Below the pieces are notes generated by a model. The model did no database searches and was not told the origin of the DNA. It saw only the letters and a program-made list of their open reading frames with translations. A DNA stretch of 64,000 bases from Novosphingobium sp. Gsoil 351. GTDB taxonomy: Bacteria; Pseudomonadota; Alphaproteobacteria; Sphingomonadales; Sphingomonadaceae. A program made the position numbers and the translations under genes. Location: positions 2,199,501 to 2,263,500 of the forward strand of contig NZ_CP046120.1 in assembly GCF_009707465.1 (NCBI RefSeq), given 5' to 3'. Every line of letters begins with the position of its first letter. Positions within the stretch are counted from its first letter, which is position 1. Positions 1 through 8,465 of the stretch are shown here, one piece after another.

Positions 1-921
1 ATCGGATTCGCGCGAGAGCGCCGCGGCGATGAGGCCGGCTCGCTGCGCCTGTTCGAGACGGCTCAGCGCGTCTCGCGGCGCGATGTCCTGACCCAGCTCG
101 CTTTCGTTAACGGCCTTGCCGCGAAGGGCGATCTGGCTGGTACGCTCGACCACTATGACGTGGCGCTGCGGACCAACAACAGCGCAGTTGAGCTGATGAC
201 CCCGATCCTCGGCAACGCGATGCGCGACACGCGCATCCAGAAAGGCTTCGCCGGTCTTGTTCGTCAGCGCCCACCGTGGCTGCTCGTGGTGCTCGACAAC
301 ATGAGCAGCACGACACAGTTCCCCGGGGGACTGGCGAAGTCGCTGGCGCTGGCCGGTGGTCTGCCACGCACGCCACCGTTTCCCGAGATCGAGCAACGCC
401 TGTTGGCGCGCGTACTCGCAAGTGACGGGCCCATCGCGGCACGCGAATACTTCCTCTCGCTCCCCGGGGCGCGAAGTGCCGACCTGACCACGCTGAGCTT
501 CGACGCGCGAACGACCAATCCGGACTTCGCTCCGTTAGTCTGGACCGAGATAGCGGATCCCAACGCTAGCGGCGCCTTCGTCCGCGATGGCGGGATGCTC
601 TCGCTCCAAGGCTCGGCAGCGCCCAATTCATCGGGCGTGCTGGCGAGCCGGATGATGTTCCTCCCCGCAGGGCAATACCGGGTCTCAGGGCGCAGCGCTG
701 TCAACGGCGATCCCGGCGCCGCCCTGACGATGACTATTCGATGCCTGGTTGACGGACGCGATCTTGCGAACTGGAAGGGGAAATTCGGCACACCGCTTCC
801 GCCGCTGACGATCACGCCGGCGTGCGCGACGCAAAAGGTCGATGTTATGCTTGGGGCGGGCGAAGGCTCGAACGGCGCGGAGGCCCGACTGACCGGGCTT
901 AGCCTGAAGCGGGGCGGCTGA
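1..921 (+). CDS. Partial TPR-like protein of the exopolysaccharide cluster (5' end outside window)
   Basis: The reading frame is open from the first base, so the gene starts upstream of the window and only the last 306 codons are seen. The first part (residues 10-130) looks like degenerate TPR-type helical hairpins, with alanine/leucine-rich repeats and a segment about loss and substitution of units. The last 120 residues form a beta-rich region ending in a jelly-roll-like pattern. I see no catalytic motif. It lies 28 bp upstream of the flippase gene on the same strand, so it is probably co-transcribed with the polysaccharide genes and may be a scaffold or regulator of assembly. The function is not known. 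An internal ATG at 160 is only an artefact of the missing start. Confidence 0.7.
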   Translation: MGFARERRGDEAGSLRLFETAQRVSRRDVLTQLAFVNGLAAKGDLAGTLDHYDVALRTNNSAVELMTPILGNAMRDTRIQKGFAGLVRQRPPWLLVVLDNMSSTTQFPGGLAKSLALAGGLPRTPPFPEIEQRLLARVLASDGPIAAREYFLSLPGARSADLTTLSFDARTTNPDFAPLVWTEIADPNASGAFVRDGGMLSLQGSAAPNSSGVLASRMMFLPAGQYRVSGRSAVNGDPGAALTMTIRCLVDGRDLANWKGKFGTPLPPLTITPACATQKVDVMLGAGEGSNGAEARLTGLSLKRGG

Positions 922-949
922 CGGCGTTGCGGGACGGGCGACGACAGGC

Positions 950-2293
950 ATGCCGGAAGTGACACAAGCGTCCGCGGCGGGTGTTGCCGGACCTCTCGCG
1001 GGAGAGGCCGACCGACCCGGGATGGTTCGCGCGGGGGCATTCGCGCTCGGGCTCAAGGGCGCGTACGTCGCTGCTCAATTCGGAGTGGGTGTTCTGTTGG
1101 CCCGGGCGCTGGGACCGGTCGGGCTGGGAACATACGCCTTCGTCATGGCAGTGGTCCAAGTTTTGGTAATCGTCGGCCAATGGGGCATTCCGGCACTGCT
1201 GATGCGGCGCGTCGCCATCGACATGCAGGCCGCAAAGCTCGCCGACGTGAAGTCGAACGTGTCGAGCGGGCTTGTACTGGTCACCCTGACCGCGCTGACC
1301 GCGGGCGCCGCGTTTTTCGTCGGGGCCTCCCTGATCGAACCCAAGCTAATTTGGGCGAGCGTGCCGGTCATCGTGTTGGTCATAACCATGGCGTTAGGCA
1401 GCACGATTGGCGGCGCTCTGCGCGGCTTTGGTTATATCGTGCCGAGCCTGCTTGCCGAAGAGACGTTGCGCCTTTGGCTGCTGGTGATCGTGCTCGCCGG
1501 AATGTTGGCGTTAGGATCGCCGCTGACAGCAAGGACTGCACTGCTGATTCACGCGGTTTGCGGCGTCCTCGCCCTCGTAGCGGGAGCCGCTCTGCTACTT
1601 CGCCTAACTCCCGGGCCGCTGCGCACCGCCAAAAGATCGCCGCGGCTTCGTGCGACAGCGGTGCAGGGCTTTCCGTTCCTATTGCTCCTGAGCGCCCAGA
1701 CGCTGAGCTATCAGACTGACACGATCATGCTTGGCTTGCTCAGTCCCGGGGCCCCAGTTGGGCTTTACCGAGCCGCGTTTCAGGTCGCCGAGGCTGTCGG
1801 CATCCTACTGTTCGCGATCTCGACCGTGATTGGTCCGCATTTAGCCCGTGTCGGGCACAACCCGGCCCAACTCCGGTCCATCCTTGTCCGCGCGCATCGG
1901 GTGGGGGTAGGGCTGGTCGCTCCAGGACTGATTGTGGTGCTGATACTTGGAAACCGGTTGCTCGGCTGGCTGTTCGGAGTGGATTTCGTAGCCGCCACGT
2001 TCGCCATGCAAATTCTGGTCGCAGGCAAGTTGTTCTATGCCTCGACTTGCTTCGTCGGCTTGGCGCTGAGCATGATGGGCAGGGCTTGGGCGGCCGCCAC
2101 CATTTCGGCGGTAGTGATTTTCGCTAACGTAGCGCTTGATCTGATCCTGATTCCACGCTTTGGCATCGACGGCGCCGCGATTGCCGACGCAACGAGCAAT
2201 TTCCTGGTCGCCGCTGGCGGAGCGCTATACTTGCGACGGCTTTTCGACGGTAGCGGCGTCACCGCTTTCGCCATAATCCGGCAACGGTCCTGA
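950..2293 (+). CDS. Wzx-type polysaccharide flippase (MATE/PST superfamily)
   Basis: The 447-residue protein is almost entirely hydrophobic with about 12-14 predicted membrane segments and small charged loops, the usual size and layout of oligosaccharide flippases. The segment around residues 25-60 (ARALGPVGLGTYAFV) is the typical first-helix pattern of the RfbX/Wzx and PST families. Its expected role is to move undecaprenyl-linked repeat units across the inner membrane before polymerisation. It sits between a TPR-like gene and an FkbM methyltransferase in an exopolysaccharide locus with a Wzy-like gene and an initiating sugar transferase, which supports a Wzx/Wzy-dependent pathway. The ATG at 950 is used. 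A second Met at residue 25 would also keep the first membrane segment. Confidence 0.88.
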   Translation: MPEVTQASAAGVAGPLAGEADRPGMVRAGAFALGLKGAYVAAQFGVGVLLARALGPVGLGTYAFVMAVVQVLVIVGQWGIPALLMRRVAIDMQAAKLADVKSNVSSGLVLVTLTALTAGAAFFVGASLIEPKLIWASVPVIVLVITMALGSTIGGALRGFGYIVPSLLAEETLRLWLLVIVLAGMLALGSPLTARTALLIHAVCGVLALVAGAALLLRLTPGPLRTAKRSPRLRATAVQGFPFLLLLSAQTLSYQTDTIMLGLLSPGAPVGLYRAAFQVAEAVGILLFAISTVIGPHLARVGHNPAQLRSILVRAHRVGVGLVAPGLIVVLILGNRLLGWLFGVDFVAATFAMQILVAGKLFYASTCFVGLALSMMGRAWAAATISAVVIFANVALDLILIPRFGIDGAAIADATSNFLVAAGGALYLRRLFDGSGVTAFAIIRQRS

Positions 2294-2335
2294 CCGAGAC
2301 CATTCGCGCGCAACCTCCCAAGGAATCGAGAAAGC

Positions 2336-3226
2336 ATGCTTGTCCGCATTGACCAGGCATTGGCCTGGCATCTCCCAGGAAATCTGCTGAAGGACCTTTA
2401 CCCGCGAGGCATGCGCCGACTTGCCGAACACGGCCTATTTCGTGGCACCCATCGGGTTCGAACGCGCTTCGGTTTTCGGATGGCTGTTAACCGGCTCGAC
2501 GCAATCAAGTGGTGCATCTACTATTTTGGACAGTTCGAGCCTCGGATCAGCCGGGCCTTCGTGAACCTTCTGCAGCCCGGGGACATTGCGATCGATATCG
2601 GGGGAAATGTAGGGTATCACACGCTCCTTGCTGCCAAGCTCGTCGGTCCAAGCGGGCGCGTCCTTGCGTTCGAGCCATCTCAGCGCAATTTCGCCGAGCT
2701 GTGCGACAACATCGCCCTGAACGGGTTTGACAACGTCGTTCCGAGCCGAGTTGCGGTGTCCGATGTTGCTGGGACCGTCGAACTTTATTTCGGGGGCGAG
2801 AATGAACAAGGCAACTCGACTCTTTTCCCCAGCGAGGCAGGCTGGAGTTCGGAGAAGGTCGAAGCCATTTCGTTCGCGCAAATCGCGGATCGGTGCGAGC
2901 TGGAGAGGGTCACCCTTATCAAGATCGACGTCGAGGGTGCAGAGGGCCACGTCATTCGCGGGATAGTCCCCTATCTGTCGAGGCTGAATCCAGAGTGCGT
3001 GATCTTTCTGGAGATCAGTCCTGGCAACACCGGGCATGGAGAGGAATTGCTCGCACCGTTTCTCCAGCACGGATTCCATGCTCGGATGATCGAGAACGAA
3101 TATAATCCGGAGTTCTTTCGCAGCGACGAAGCGGTCGTGTTGCGCGACCTTAGCCTCGTCGCGGGAAGGATCGTCGACGTGGTGTTGACGCGCGATCCCG
3201 CAAGCTTGGCCCGCCTATCAGGCTGA
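2336..3226 (+). CDS. FkbM family methyltransferase
   Basis: The 296-residue protein has the Rossmann SAM-binding motif IDIGGNVGYHT at residues 86-96, the acidic second strand VLAFEPSQRN, and the family signature IKIDVEGAEGHV near residue 200. These are diagnostic of FkbM-type O-methyltransferases, which commonly methylate sugars in polysaccharide and antibiotic pathways. It lies 42 bp after the flippase gene and probably modifies a hydroxyl group of the polymer or its lipid-linked repeat. Its last 9 bases overlap the 3' end of a convergent glycosyltransferase gene. The sugar target cannot be inferred. Confidence 0.88.
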   Translation: MLVRIDQALAWHLPGNLLKDLYPRGMRRLAEHGLFRGTHRVRTRFGFRMAVNRLDAIKWCIYYFGQFEPRISRAFVNLLQPGDIAIDIGGNVGYHTLLAAKLVGPSGRVLAFEPSQRNFAELCDNIALNGFDNVVPSRVAVSDVAGTVELYFGGENEQGNSTLFPSEAGWSSEKVEAISFAQIADRCELERVTLIKIDVEGAEGHVIRGIVPYLSRLNPECVIFLEISPGNTGHGEELLAPFLQHGFHARMIENEYNPEFFRSDEAVVLRDLSLVAGRIVDVVLTRDPASLARLSG

Positions 3227-4336
3227 TTTCCGCGCTGCCGCCGCGCTTCGCAGCACATACAGCCCGTGGATGTTGGCTTCGACATACGATGCGAAGCTTT
3301 CGTCCCAGACTGCGCGCGCGCGCCGGCCTGCTGCGACGATTGCGTTCCTATCCGCAGCGAGGATTTCGAGCTGGCCCCGGATTGAGCGTGCGCCATCGTC
3401 GACGGCCCAGCCAGTCCGCTGCGCCTCGACCTTGGCCCCAGGAGGTGTTCCCCTCGAGGTCAGCAACGGCCGCCCAAGGACGAGGTGCTCGTAGTATTTG
3501 TTGGGGGCTGCGAAGCGGTGATTCTCGACGGAGAGGTAGTACAGCCCAAGAATGACATGGCAGCGGGCCATCAGGGCCATTCCAGCGCGGTGTTCTACCG
3601 CCCCATGGAAGACAATCCGCTCGCACGTAGCGGCCGCTAGTCTAATTCGGCCTTCAAGCGCTCCGGCGCCTGCGACAACAAGCCGGTAGCGGGGGTCCGA
3701 AGCAACGATTTCGAGCACATCCTCGAGACCGCGATGCCACGCTTCGAGGTTTCCGAGATAGCCAAGGGTCAACGGCTCGTCGGCATCGACCGGATCAGCA
3801 GCCCATGCGAGCGCAGGCACGTTCTCTACGACAAGTAGATTGGCGCCCTCGCGAATTCCGTGCTGGCCCCGACGGGTCGGGTCGGCGATGATCGTCAGTG
3901 CAGCTTTCGCTGCAAGCAAGCCTTCGAGCTTTCGCGCAGCCCTTGCCGCCGTGTTGCGCAAACCTCGCGAATCCGGGTAGCTGTCGTAGAAGTCAACTAT
4001 CACCGGGATCCTAAGTAACGCTCCGGCGAGGTAGGCCGTCAGCGCTGAGTCGAGATCGACGGCGTGAATACTGTCAATCTCCCGACGCAGCCGCCACACC
4101 GTCCCGACGATCGCGATGTTCCACGCGACCAAGCCCACAAGATTGCCCCAGCGAGCGCCAATGGGGGCGGAGCGACGGAACGGTATCAAGTTGTCGTGGA
4201 TGCGCGACGATTGCACTGCCGGGTCGCGCTGCCAAAACAGTATCTTGTAAGCGGACCCGCGCCTCTCCAGCGCCTGCACATACCTCGCCAGACGTGAGTC
4301 GGTCGCGACTTCGATCGAGCGTATGAACAGTCTCAC
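3218..4336 (-). CDS. GT4-type glycosyltransferase
   Basis: The 372-residue protein has the two Rossmann domains of a GT-B enzyme. The N-terminal half contains DLDSALTAYLAG and VDFYDSYPDSRG, the pattern seen in family 4 transferases. The C-terminal half has GYLGNLEAWHRGLEDV and a nucleotide-sugar binding segment PNKYYEHLVLGRP, where the glutamate corresponds to the conserved E of the EX7E region, the second glutamate being degenerate. It is the only glycosyltransferase of the cluster on the minus strand. It overlaps the FkbM stop by 9 bases and is divergent from the polymerase gene, so it must have its own promoter in the 176-bp gap at 4337-4512. It likely adds one sugar to the lipid-linked repeat unit. 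Confidence 0.82.
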   Translation of the reverse strand: MRLFIRSIEVATDSRLARYVQALERRGSAYKILFWQRDPAVQSSRIHDNLIPFRRSAPIGARWGNLVGLVAWNIAIVGTVWRLRREIDSIHAVDLDSALTAYLAGALLRIPVIVDFYDSYPDSRGLRNTAARAARKLEGLLAAKAALTIIADPTRRGQHGIREGANLLVVENVPALAWAADPVDADEPLTLGYLGNLEAWHRGLEDVLEIVASDPRYRLVVAGAGALEGRIRLAAATCERIVFHGAVEHRAGMALMARCHVILGLYYLSVENHRFAAPNKYYEHLVLGRPLLTSRGTPPGAKVEAQRTGWAVDDGARSIRGQLEILAADRNAIVAAGRRARAVWDESFASYVEANIHGLYVLRSAAAARKSA

Positions 4337-4512
4337 GGGGTCCCGTCGATAGTTAGGAGAGTTCGGCAGTGGCGCTTGCTACCGTTGGCCAGTCCCCATA
4401 AGGAGCCGGCTATGCCCCCGCAAGTTGGTTCAGGGATCCCGCGCCCCATAGCGACGTGTGCCAAAGCTCGCTACTCGCTCGCGCCTGTTGTGAGGCGTCG
4501 AGTCGTGTTGCG

Positions 4513-5856
4513 ATGAGCGCCGCAACGTTCGCGTGGCTTTCTCTGGTCGTAAATGGCTCGTTGCTGGGCTGGATCTTTCTGCGCAAGTCGTTTCGCCCGA
4601 GCCAGTTCTTTGCCGCCACCGCGCTTTTCTCTTTCGGCGTACGCCCTTTGGCGTCCGAATCCTGCGAGTTTTTCACGCCGTTCTATTATTTCGAGATTGG
4701 CCTCTATGAGCGCGGCGTGATACTTGCCAACGTTGGCCTGACGGTTTTTATCGTCGGCCTTTTTATTGGCGCCCGCCCGATACGACAGGGCTTCTCGGTC
4801 GATACTGTGCAGCTCGGCTATTTTGCCGAGTTCCTGCTAGTGATCGCCGCACTGCTCGATGTTGCCGCATTGCGGCTGTTTGGCACGGCTATTCTCCCAG
4901 GGGTTCGCACCACTGGCTTGCAGCAGGCGGCGTCCGGCAGCCAGATTTTCTTTGCGGCGGTGAGTGCGGTGACCGTTCTCGGCATGGGGCTTTCGGTGCT
5001 GTGCGTCCTGACCCGGCGACCCGGGATGTCCCTTGTACGGATGGTCGTCCGCATCGCCGGGTTCTTCCTCATCTCGATGATCTTCTACCAACGTGGCGCG
5101 TTGCTTGTCGGAATCGTCTTCGGGCTGTTCCTGATGGGCTTGTACGACAATCGGTTCTTTGTCAGGAACAAGGTCCGGCTTGTCTCTGTCTTCGCCGGCA
5201 TGCTGCTGTTGGCTACGCTCGGGCGACAGATCATCACGGAGATCGTCGCGCTGGTTGAACCGAGCGTGGCGATGGCCGAGCAATCGGCCCCCGGCGCCAA
5301 CTACAGCTTCGCGTGTCGCGTCGCTAATACTGCGAACCAAGAGCACGACCAAGTTTGGCCGACACTGCTGCCTTACGTCGACCAATATGGCGCCGACCAT
5401 TTCGCAAACGTCACTGCGGCAATTTTCCGCCCCTTCCTTTCCGCCACTCAGCGTGACCGCCTAGGGCTGACGACCTCGGTTGATGCGCTCAACATCTACA
5501 ACGATTCTCAGTCCTACCTGGATCTCAACTTCGGCTTCTCGATCTCTGTCATCCAGTATCACTACTACTCAATGGGCTTGCTTTTCGTAATTTCGCTCGC
5601 GCTAGCGGGCTTACTTACTTCGCGGATCGAGAATGCGATCGACAAGGGGCGTCGCAGGGAAATCGATCCGGCGTACCTCGTCCGCGCGGTGCTCGTGCTC
5701 AACGGCTCGTACCTGCTCAACGGCCCCTTCGATGAGCAGCTCAAATGGGCGCTGATCAATTCGGTCGTGGGGCTCGGAAGCATTGCCGCCTACCTCGCGG
5801 GCCGACGCCTGTTTTTCCCGCAATACGGTCTGGCCCCAGACCGCGCGCAAGCCTGA
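4513..5856 (+). CDS. Wzy-like polysaccharide polymerase, multipass membrane protein
   Basis: This is a polytopic membrane protein of 447 residues (from the ATG at 4513) with roughly 10-12 hydrophobic segments and one large periplasmic loop (about residues 240-330) that contains the few polar residues. That layout is typical of O-antigen/exopolysaccharide polymerases, whose sequences are poorly conserved. The position between glycosyltransferases and after a flippase supports a Wzy role. I prefer ATG 4513 to the upstream in-frame ATG at 4456, because the extra 19 residues are cysteine- and arginine-rich and unlike a membrane protein N-terminus. The downstream gene begins 7 bp after its stop, so both are probably in one operon. 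Function is assigned by topology and context, not by a catalytic motif. Confidence 0.65.
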   Translation: MSAATFAWLSLVVNGSLLGWIFLRKSFRPSQFFAATALFSFGVRPLASESCEFFTPFYYFEIGLYERGVILANVGLTVFIVGLFIGARPIRQGFSVDTVQLGYFAEFLLVIAALLDVAALRLFGTAILPGVRTTGLQQAASGSQIFFAAVSAVTVLGMGLSVLCVLTRRPGMSLVRMVVRIAGFFLISMIFYQRGALLVGIVFGLFLMGLYDNRFFVRNKVRLVSVFAGMLLLATLGRQIITEIVALVEPSVAMAEQSAPGANYSFACRVANTANQEHDQVWPTLLPYVDQYGADHFANVTAAIFRPFLSATQRDRLGLTTSVDALNIYNDSQSYLDLNFGFSISVIQYHYYSMGLLFVISLALAGLLTSRIENAIDKGRRREIDPAYLVRAVLVLNGSYLLNGPFDEQLKWALINSVVGLGSIAAYLAGRRLFFPQYGLAPDRAQA

Positions 5857-5863
5857 CTCCGCC

Positions 5864-6997
5864 ATGCGAATCCTCATTTTCGGCACCTTGCCAGCCATGC
5901 TGTTCAAGTTTCACGGCGCGCTGATCGAAGCGCTCGTCGCAGCCGGCTGCGAGGTTCACCTCGCGGCCGGAGGGCTTACGCGCGACCTGGAATATGCGCC
6001 GCGCCTTGCACGGCTAGGCGCAAGGCTGCACGACGTGCGTCTCGATCGCAACGGGACGAACCCGCTCGCCGACCTGGCTACGCTGTCGCAAATCGCTCGC
6101 GTGATCCGGGCGGTGCGGCCTGACGCGATGCTCAGCTACACGGTCAAGCCCGTGGCGTACGGAACGTTAGCCGCCTGGGCATTGCGCGTCCCGCGCAAGG
6201 TCGCACTGGTTGTCGGCCTTGGCTATGCCTTCACGGACGAAGCTGGGTCCAGTCCCAAGCGCAGGGCAGTGCGCTTGGTCATGAGCGCGTTGTATCGGCT
6301 CGCTTTCCGCGCTGCGGACCTCGTGGTTTTCCAGAACCGGGACGACGAGCGCGAGGTCCGCGCGCTAGGGCTGCTCACCAAGCGAGACGCAAGCGCGGTG
6401 GTCGATGGCTGCGGGGTCGATCTCGCCGCGTTCCCGGCCCAACCCCTCCCGTCGCGCCCGGTCTTCCTATTCGTCGGGCGCTTGCTCGTAGACAAGGGTG
6501 TTCGCGAGTTTGTCACCGCCGCGCGCACTGTGCGAGCCCGCTTCGCGGCGGCGCGATTTGTCCTGCTCGGCGGGCTCGACACCAATCCATCCGGCATCTC
6601 CGCCGATGAAGTCGACGGCTGGGTGCGCGAAGGAGTGGTCGAATGGCTCGGCTACCACGAGGACGTGGCGCCGGCATTGCGCGAGGCGAGTGTGTTCGTG
6701 CTGCCGAGCTATCGCGAGGGTCTCCCCCAGTCAGCAGTCGAGGCGCTTTCTTCGGCTAAGCCGATCGTCACCACCGACGTGCCGGGGTGCCGCGAGACCG
6801 TCGTCCACGGTGAGAACGGACTGATAGTCGCGGCTCGAGACGCAGTTGCGCTGAGTACGGCGTTGGCCGAGCTTGCTGGAGCGCCCGAACTGCGTGAACG
6901 CATGGCACGCGCCTCACGCGATCTGGCCGAGCGTCGCTTTGATGCCCGTCTCGTCAATCGCCAGCTATTCGTGGTGTTAGGCCTGGAGGCGGAATGA
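5864..6997 (+). CDS. GT4 family glycosyltransferase
   Basis: The 377-residue GT-B enzyme starts with RILIFGTLPAML at the ATG at 5864. The C-terminal domain has FVGRLLVDKGVREFV followed by PSYREGLPQSAVEALS and KPIVTTDVPGCRE, the complete donor-binding region of GT4 (E-x7-E pattern around EGLPQSAVEAL). It resembles the CapM/PglA-like transferases that add the second sugar to a lipid-linked phosphosugar. The neighbours, an SDR epimerase and a PglC-like phosphosugar transferase, are the usual partners. Its stop overlaps the next start (ATGA at 6994-6997), so the three genes 5864-8465 are translationally coupled. An upstream ATG at 5783 in the same frame lies inside the polymerase gene and is rejected. 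Confidence 0.9.
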   Translation: MRILIFGTLPAMLFKFHGALIEALVAAGCEVHLAAGGLTRDLEYAPRLARLGARLHDVRLDRNGTNPLADLATLSQIARVIRAVRPDAMLSYTVKPVAYGTLAAWALRVPRKVALVVGLGYAFTDEAGSSPKRRAVRLVMSALYRLAFRAADLVVFQNRDDEREVRALGLLTKRDASAVVDGCGVDLAAFPAQPLPSRPVFLFVGRLLVDKGVREFVTAARTVRARFAAARFVLLGGLDTNPSGISADEVDGWVREGVVEWLGYHEDVAPALREASVFVLPSYREGLPQSAVEALSSAKPIVTTDVPGCRETVVHGENGLIVAARDAVALSTALAELAGAPELRERMARASRDLAERRFDARLVNRQLFVVLGLEAE

Positions 6998-7842
6998 CCG
7001 CGCCGCGCATCCTTATCGTCGGGGCAAGTGGAAGGCTGGGAGGATTTCTGCGCCGTGCATGGCGGGAGGAAACGACGCCGTTCGTCTCGGTGTTTCAGCA
7101 TCGCCGATCCGAGCCGGGCGCGCTTAACTGGTCCAATTTAGCAGAGCCAGCGCCGCTACTGCGCGAGCGCGCCGCGACTGAGCCGTTTGCCGCGATGGTG
7201 ATGCTCGCCGGTGCGCTTCCCGGACGCGGTGCGGCGCTTAGTAACGCGGGTCTCGCCGAGATGGCGCTCTCGGCAGCCCATGCTGCGGAGATTCCGCGAG
7301 TGCTGCTGGCCTCGTCGGCAGCGGTCTACGGAGCGGGGCGGGCGCCCTATGCCGAGGACGATCCTTGCACACCCTTGAGCGATTACGGAGCCGACAAGCT
7401 CGCTATGGAAACCGTCGGCGAAAGCTGGCGGTCGCGCGGACTCGAGGTGACGAGCTTGCGGATTGGCAACGTCGTCGGGGCGGACGCGCTGCTGGGCTAT
7501 GCTGATATGGATCGGGCTAAGGTCATCGACATCTACCCGGACGGGCGAGGCCCGGTGCGCTCCTGGCTCGGGCCGCGTGACTGGGCCAAGGCCGTGGCCG
7601 CACTGGTGCGCGCGCCGGGCGCCTTGCCTCGGACTATCAACCTCGCCAGCGAGCCCCCCTTCGCAATGGACGAGCTGGCGGACGCCGCTCGACTAAACTG
7701 GGCTGCTCGGCCGGCACGAGCGGATCCGCGGCAGGTCATCACTCTCGATACGAGCCTCCTCGGCCAGCTGACCCGAGTGCCGGTTGACACTTCGCTCGAG
7801 GCGCTAATTACCCAGTGGCGCGACTTCGGATCCATGCGATGA
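6994..7842 (+). CDS. NAD-dependent epimerase/dehydratase (extended SDR)
   Basis: The 282-residue protein begins with a nucleotide-binding motif, VGASGRLGG, at residues 8-16. It carries the SDR catalytic pair as YGADKLAME (Tyr-x3-Lys) and an upstream serine segment, SSAAVYG. Extended SDRs in polysaccharide clusters make nucleotide-activated sugars by epimerisation, dehydration or reduction. The 4-base overlaps with both neighbours (6994-6997 and 7839-7842) show that it is part of a tight operon with a GT4 enzyme and the initiating sugar transferase. It probably supplies or reduces the sugar that the initiating transferase attaches. The product sugar cannot be read from sequence. Confidence 0.87.
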   Translation: MTAPRILIVGASGRLGGFLRRAWREETTPFVSVFQHRRSEPGALNWSNLAEPAPLLRERAATEPFAAMVMLAGALPGRGAALSNAGLAEMALSAAHAAEIPRVLLASSAAVYGAGRAPYAEDDPCTPLSDYGADKLAMETVGESWRSRGLEVTSLRIGNVVGADALLGYADMDRAKVIDIYPDGRGPVRSWLGPRDWAKAVAALVRAPGALPRTINLASEPPFAMDELADAARLNWAARPARADPRQVITLDTSLLGQLTRVPVDTSLEALITQWRDFGSMR

Positions 7843-8465
7843 CCCCAGCCAAGCGCCTGTTCGACATCGCCGCAGCGCTTGGGCTCCTGCTTGTGCTCGC
7901 GCTTCCCTTGGCGTTGATCGCGCTGATTGTACGCATACGCGACGGCCGCCCGATCTTTTACATCTCCGAGCGGATGCGCACTGTCGAACAACCCTTTGCG
8001 CTGATCAAGTTCCGGACGATGGCGGAGGCCGGCGACGATTCCGGGGTTTCCGGCGGGGACAAGCTGAACCGCATCACACCCACCGGACGATTCTTGCGGC
8101 GCTACCGGCTGGACGAATTGCCCCAGCTGTTCAATGTCCTGCGAGGCGACCTCACCTTCGTCGGCCCGCGTCCGCCGCTGCGCCAGTATGTCGAGCGTTT
8201 CCCCGAGCTTTACGCACGGGTCTTGCGCTCGCGCCCCGGGGTGACCGGACTGGCGTCGATCGTCTATCACGATCATGAGGAGCGGCTGCTGGCCCGCTCG
8301 CGCTCCGCGGAAGAAACCGACGCGATCTACTGTCGCAGTTGTGTACCCCGCAAGGCGCGCCTTGATCTCGTCTATCAGCGCCACTCTTCGCTATGCTGGG
8401 ACGTGCTGTTGATGCTGCAGACCACTATCGGCGTGCGTGCGAGCGGCCAGCGCAGGCGACACTAG
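7839..8465 (+). CDS. Initiating sugar-phosphate transferase (PglC/ExoY-like)
   Basis: The protein of 208 residues has one N-terminal re-entrant hydrophobic helix (about residues 8-32). It is followed by the family core: FYISERM, the catalytic-region segment LIKFRTM, RLDELPQLFNVLRGD and FVGPRPP. This is the bacterial sugar transferase fold that moves a phosphosugar from UDP-sugar to undecaprenyl phosphate in the inner membrane and starts repeat-unit assembly. It is the short form, lacking the N-terminal four-helix domain of WbaP/WcaJ. The ATG at 7839 overlaps the epimerase stop. The stop at 8465 overlaps by 4 bases the 3' end of the convergent secreted protein gene at 8462. Confidence 0.92.
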   Translation: MTPAKRLFDIAAALGLLLVLALPLALIALIVRIRDGRPIFYISERMRTVEQPFALIKFRTMAEAGDDSGVSGGDKLNRITPTGRFLRRYRLDELPQLFNVLRGDLTFVGPRPPLRQYVERFPELYARVLRSRPGVTGLASIVYHDHEERLLARSRSAEETDAIYCRSCVPRKARLDLVYQRHSSLCWDVLLMLQTTIGVRASGQRRRH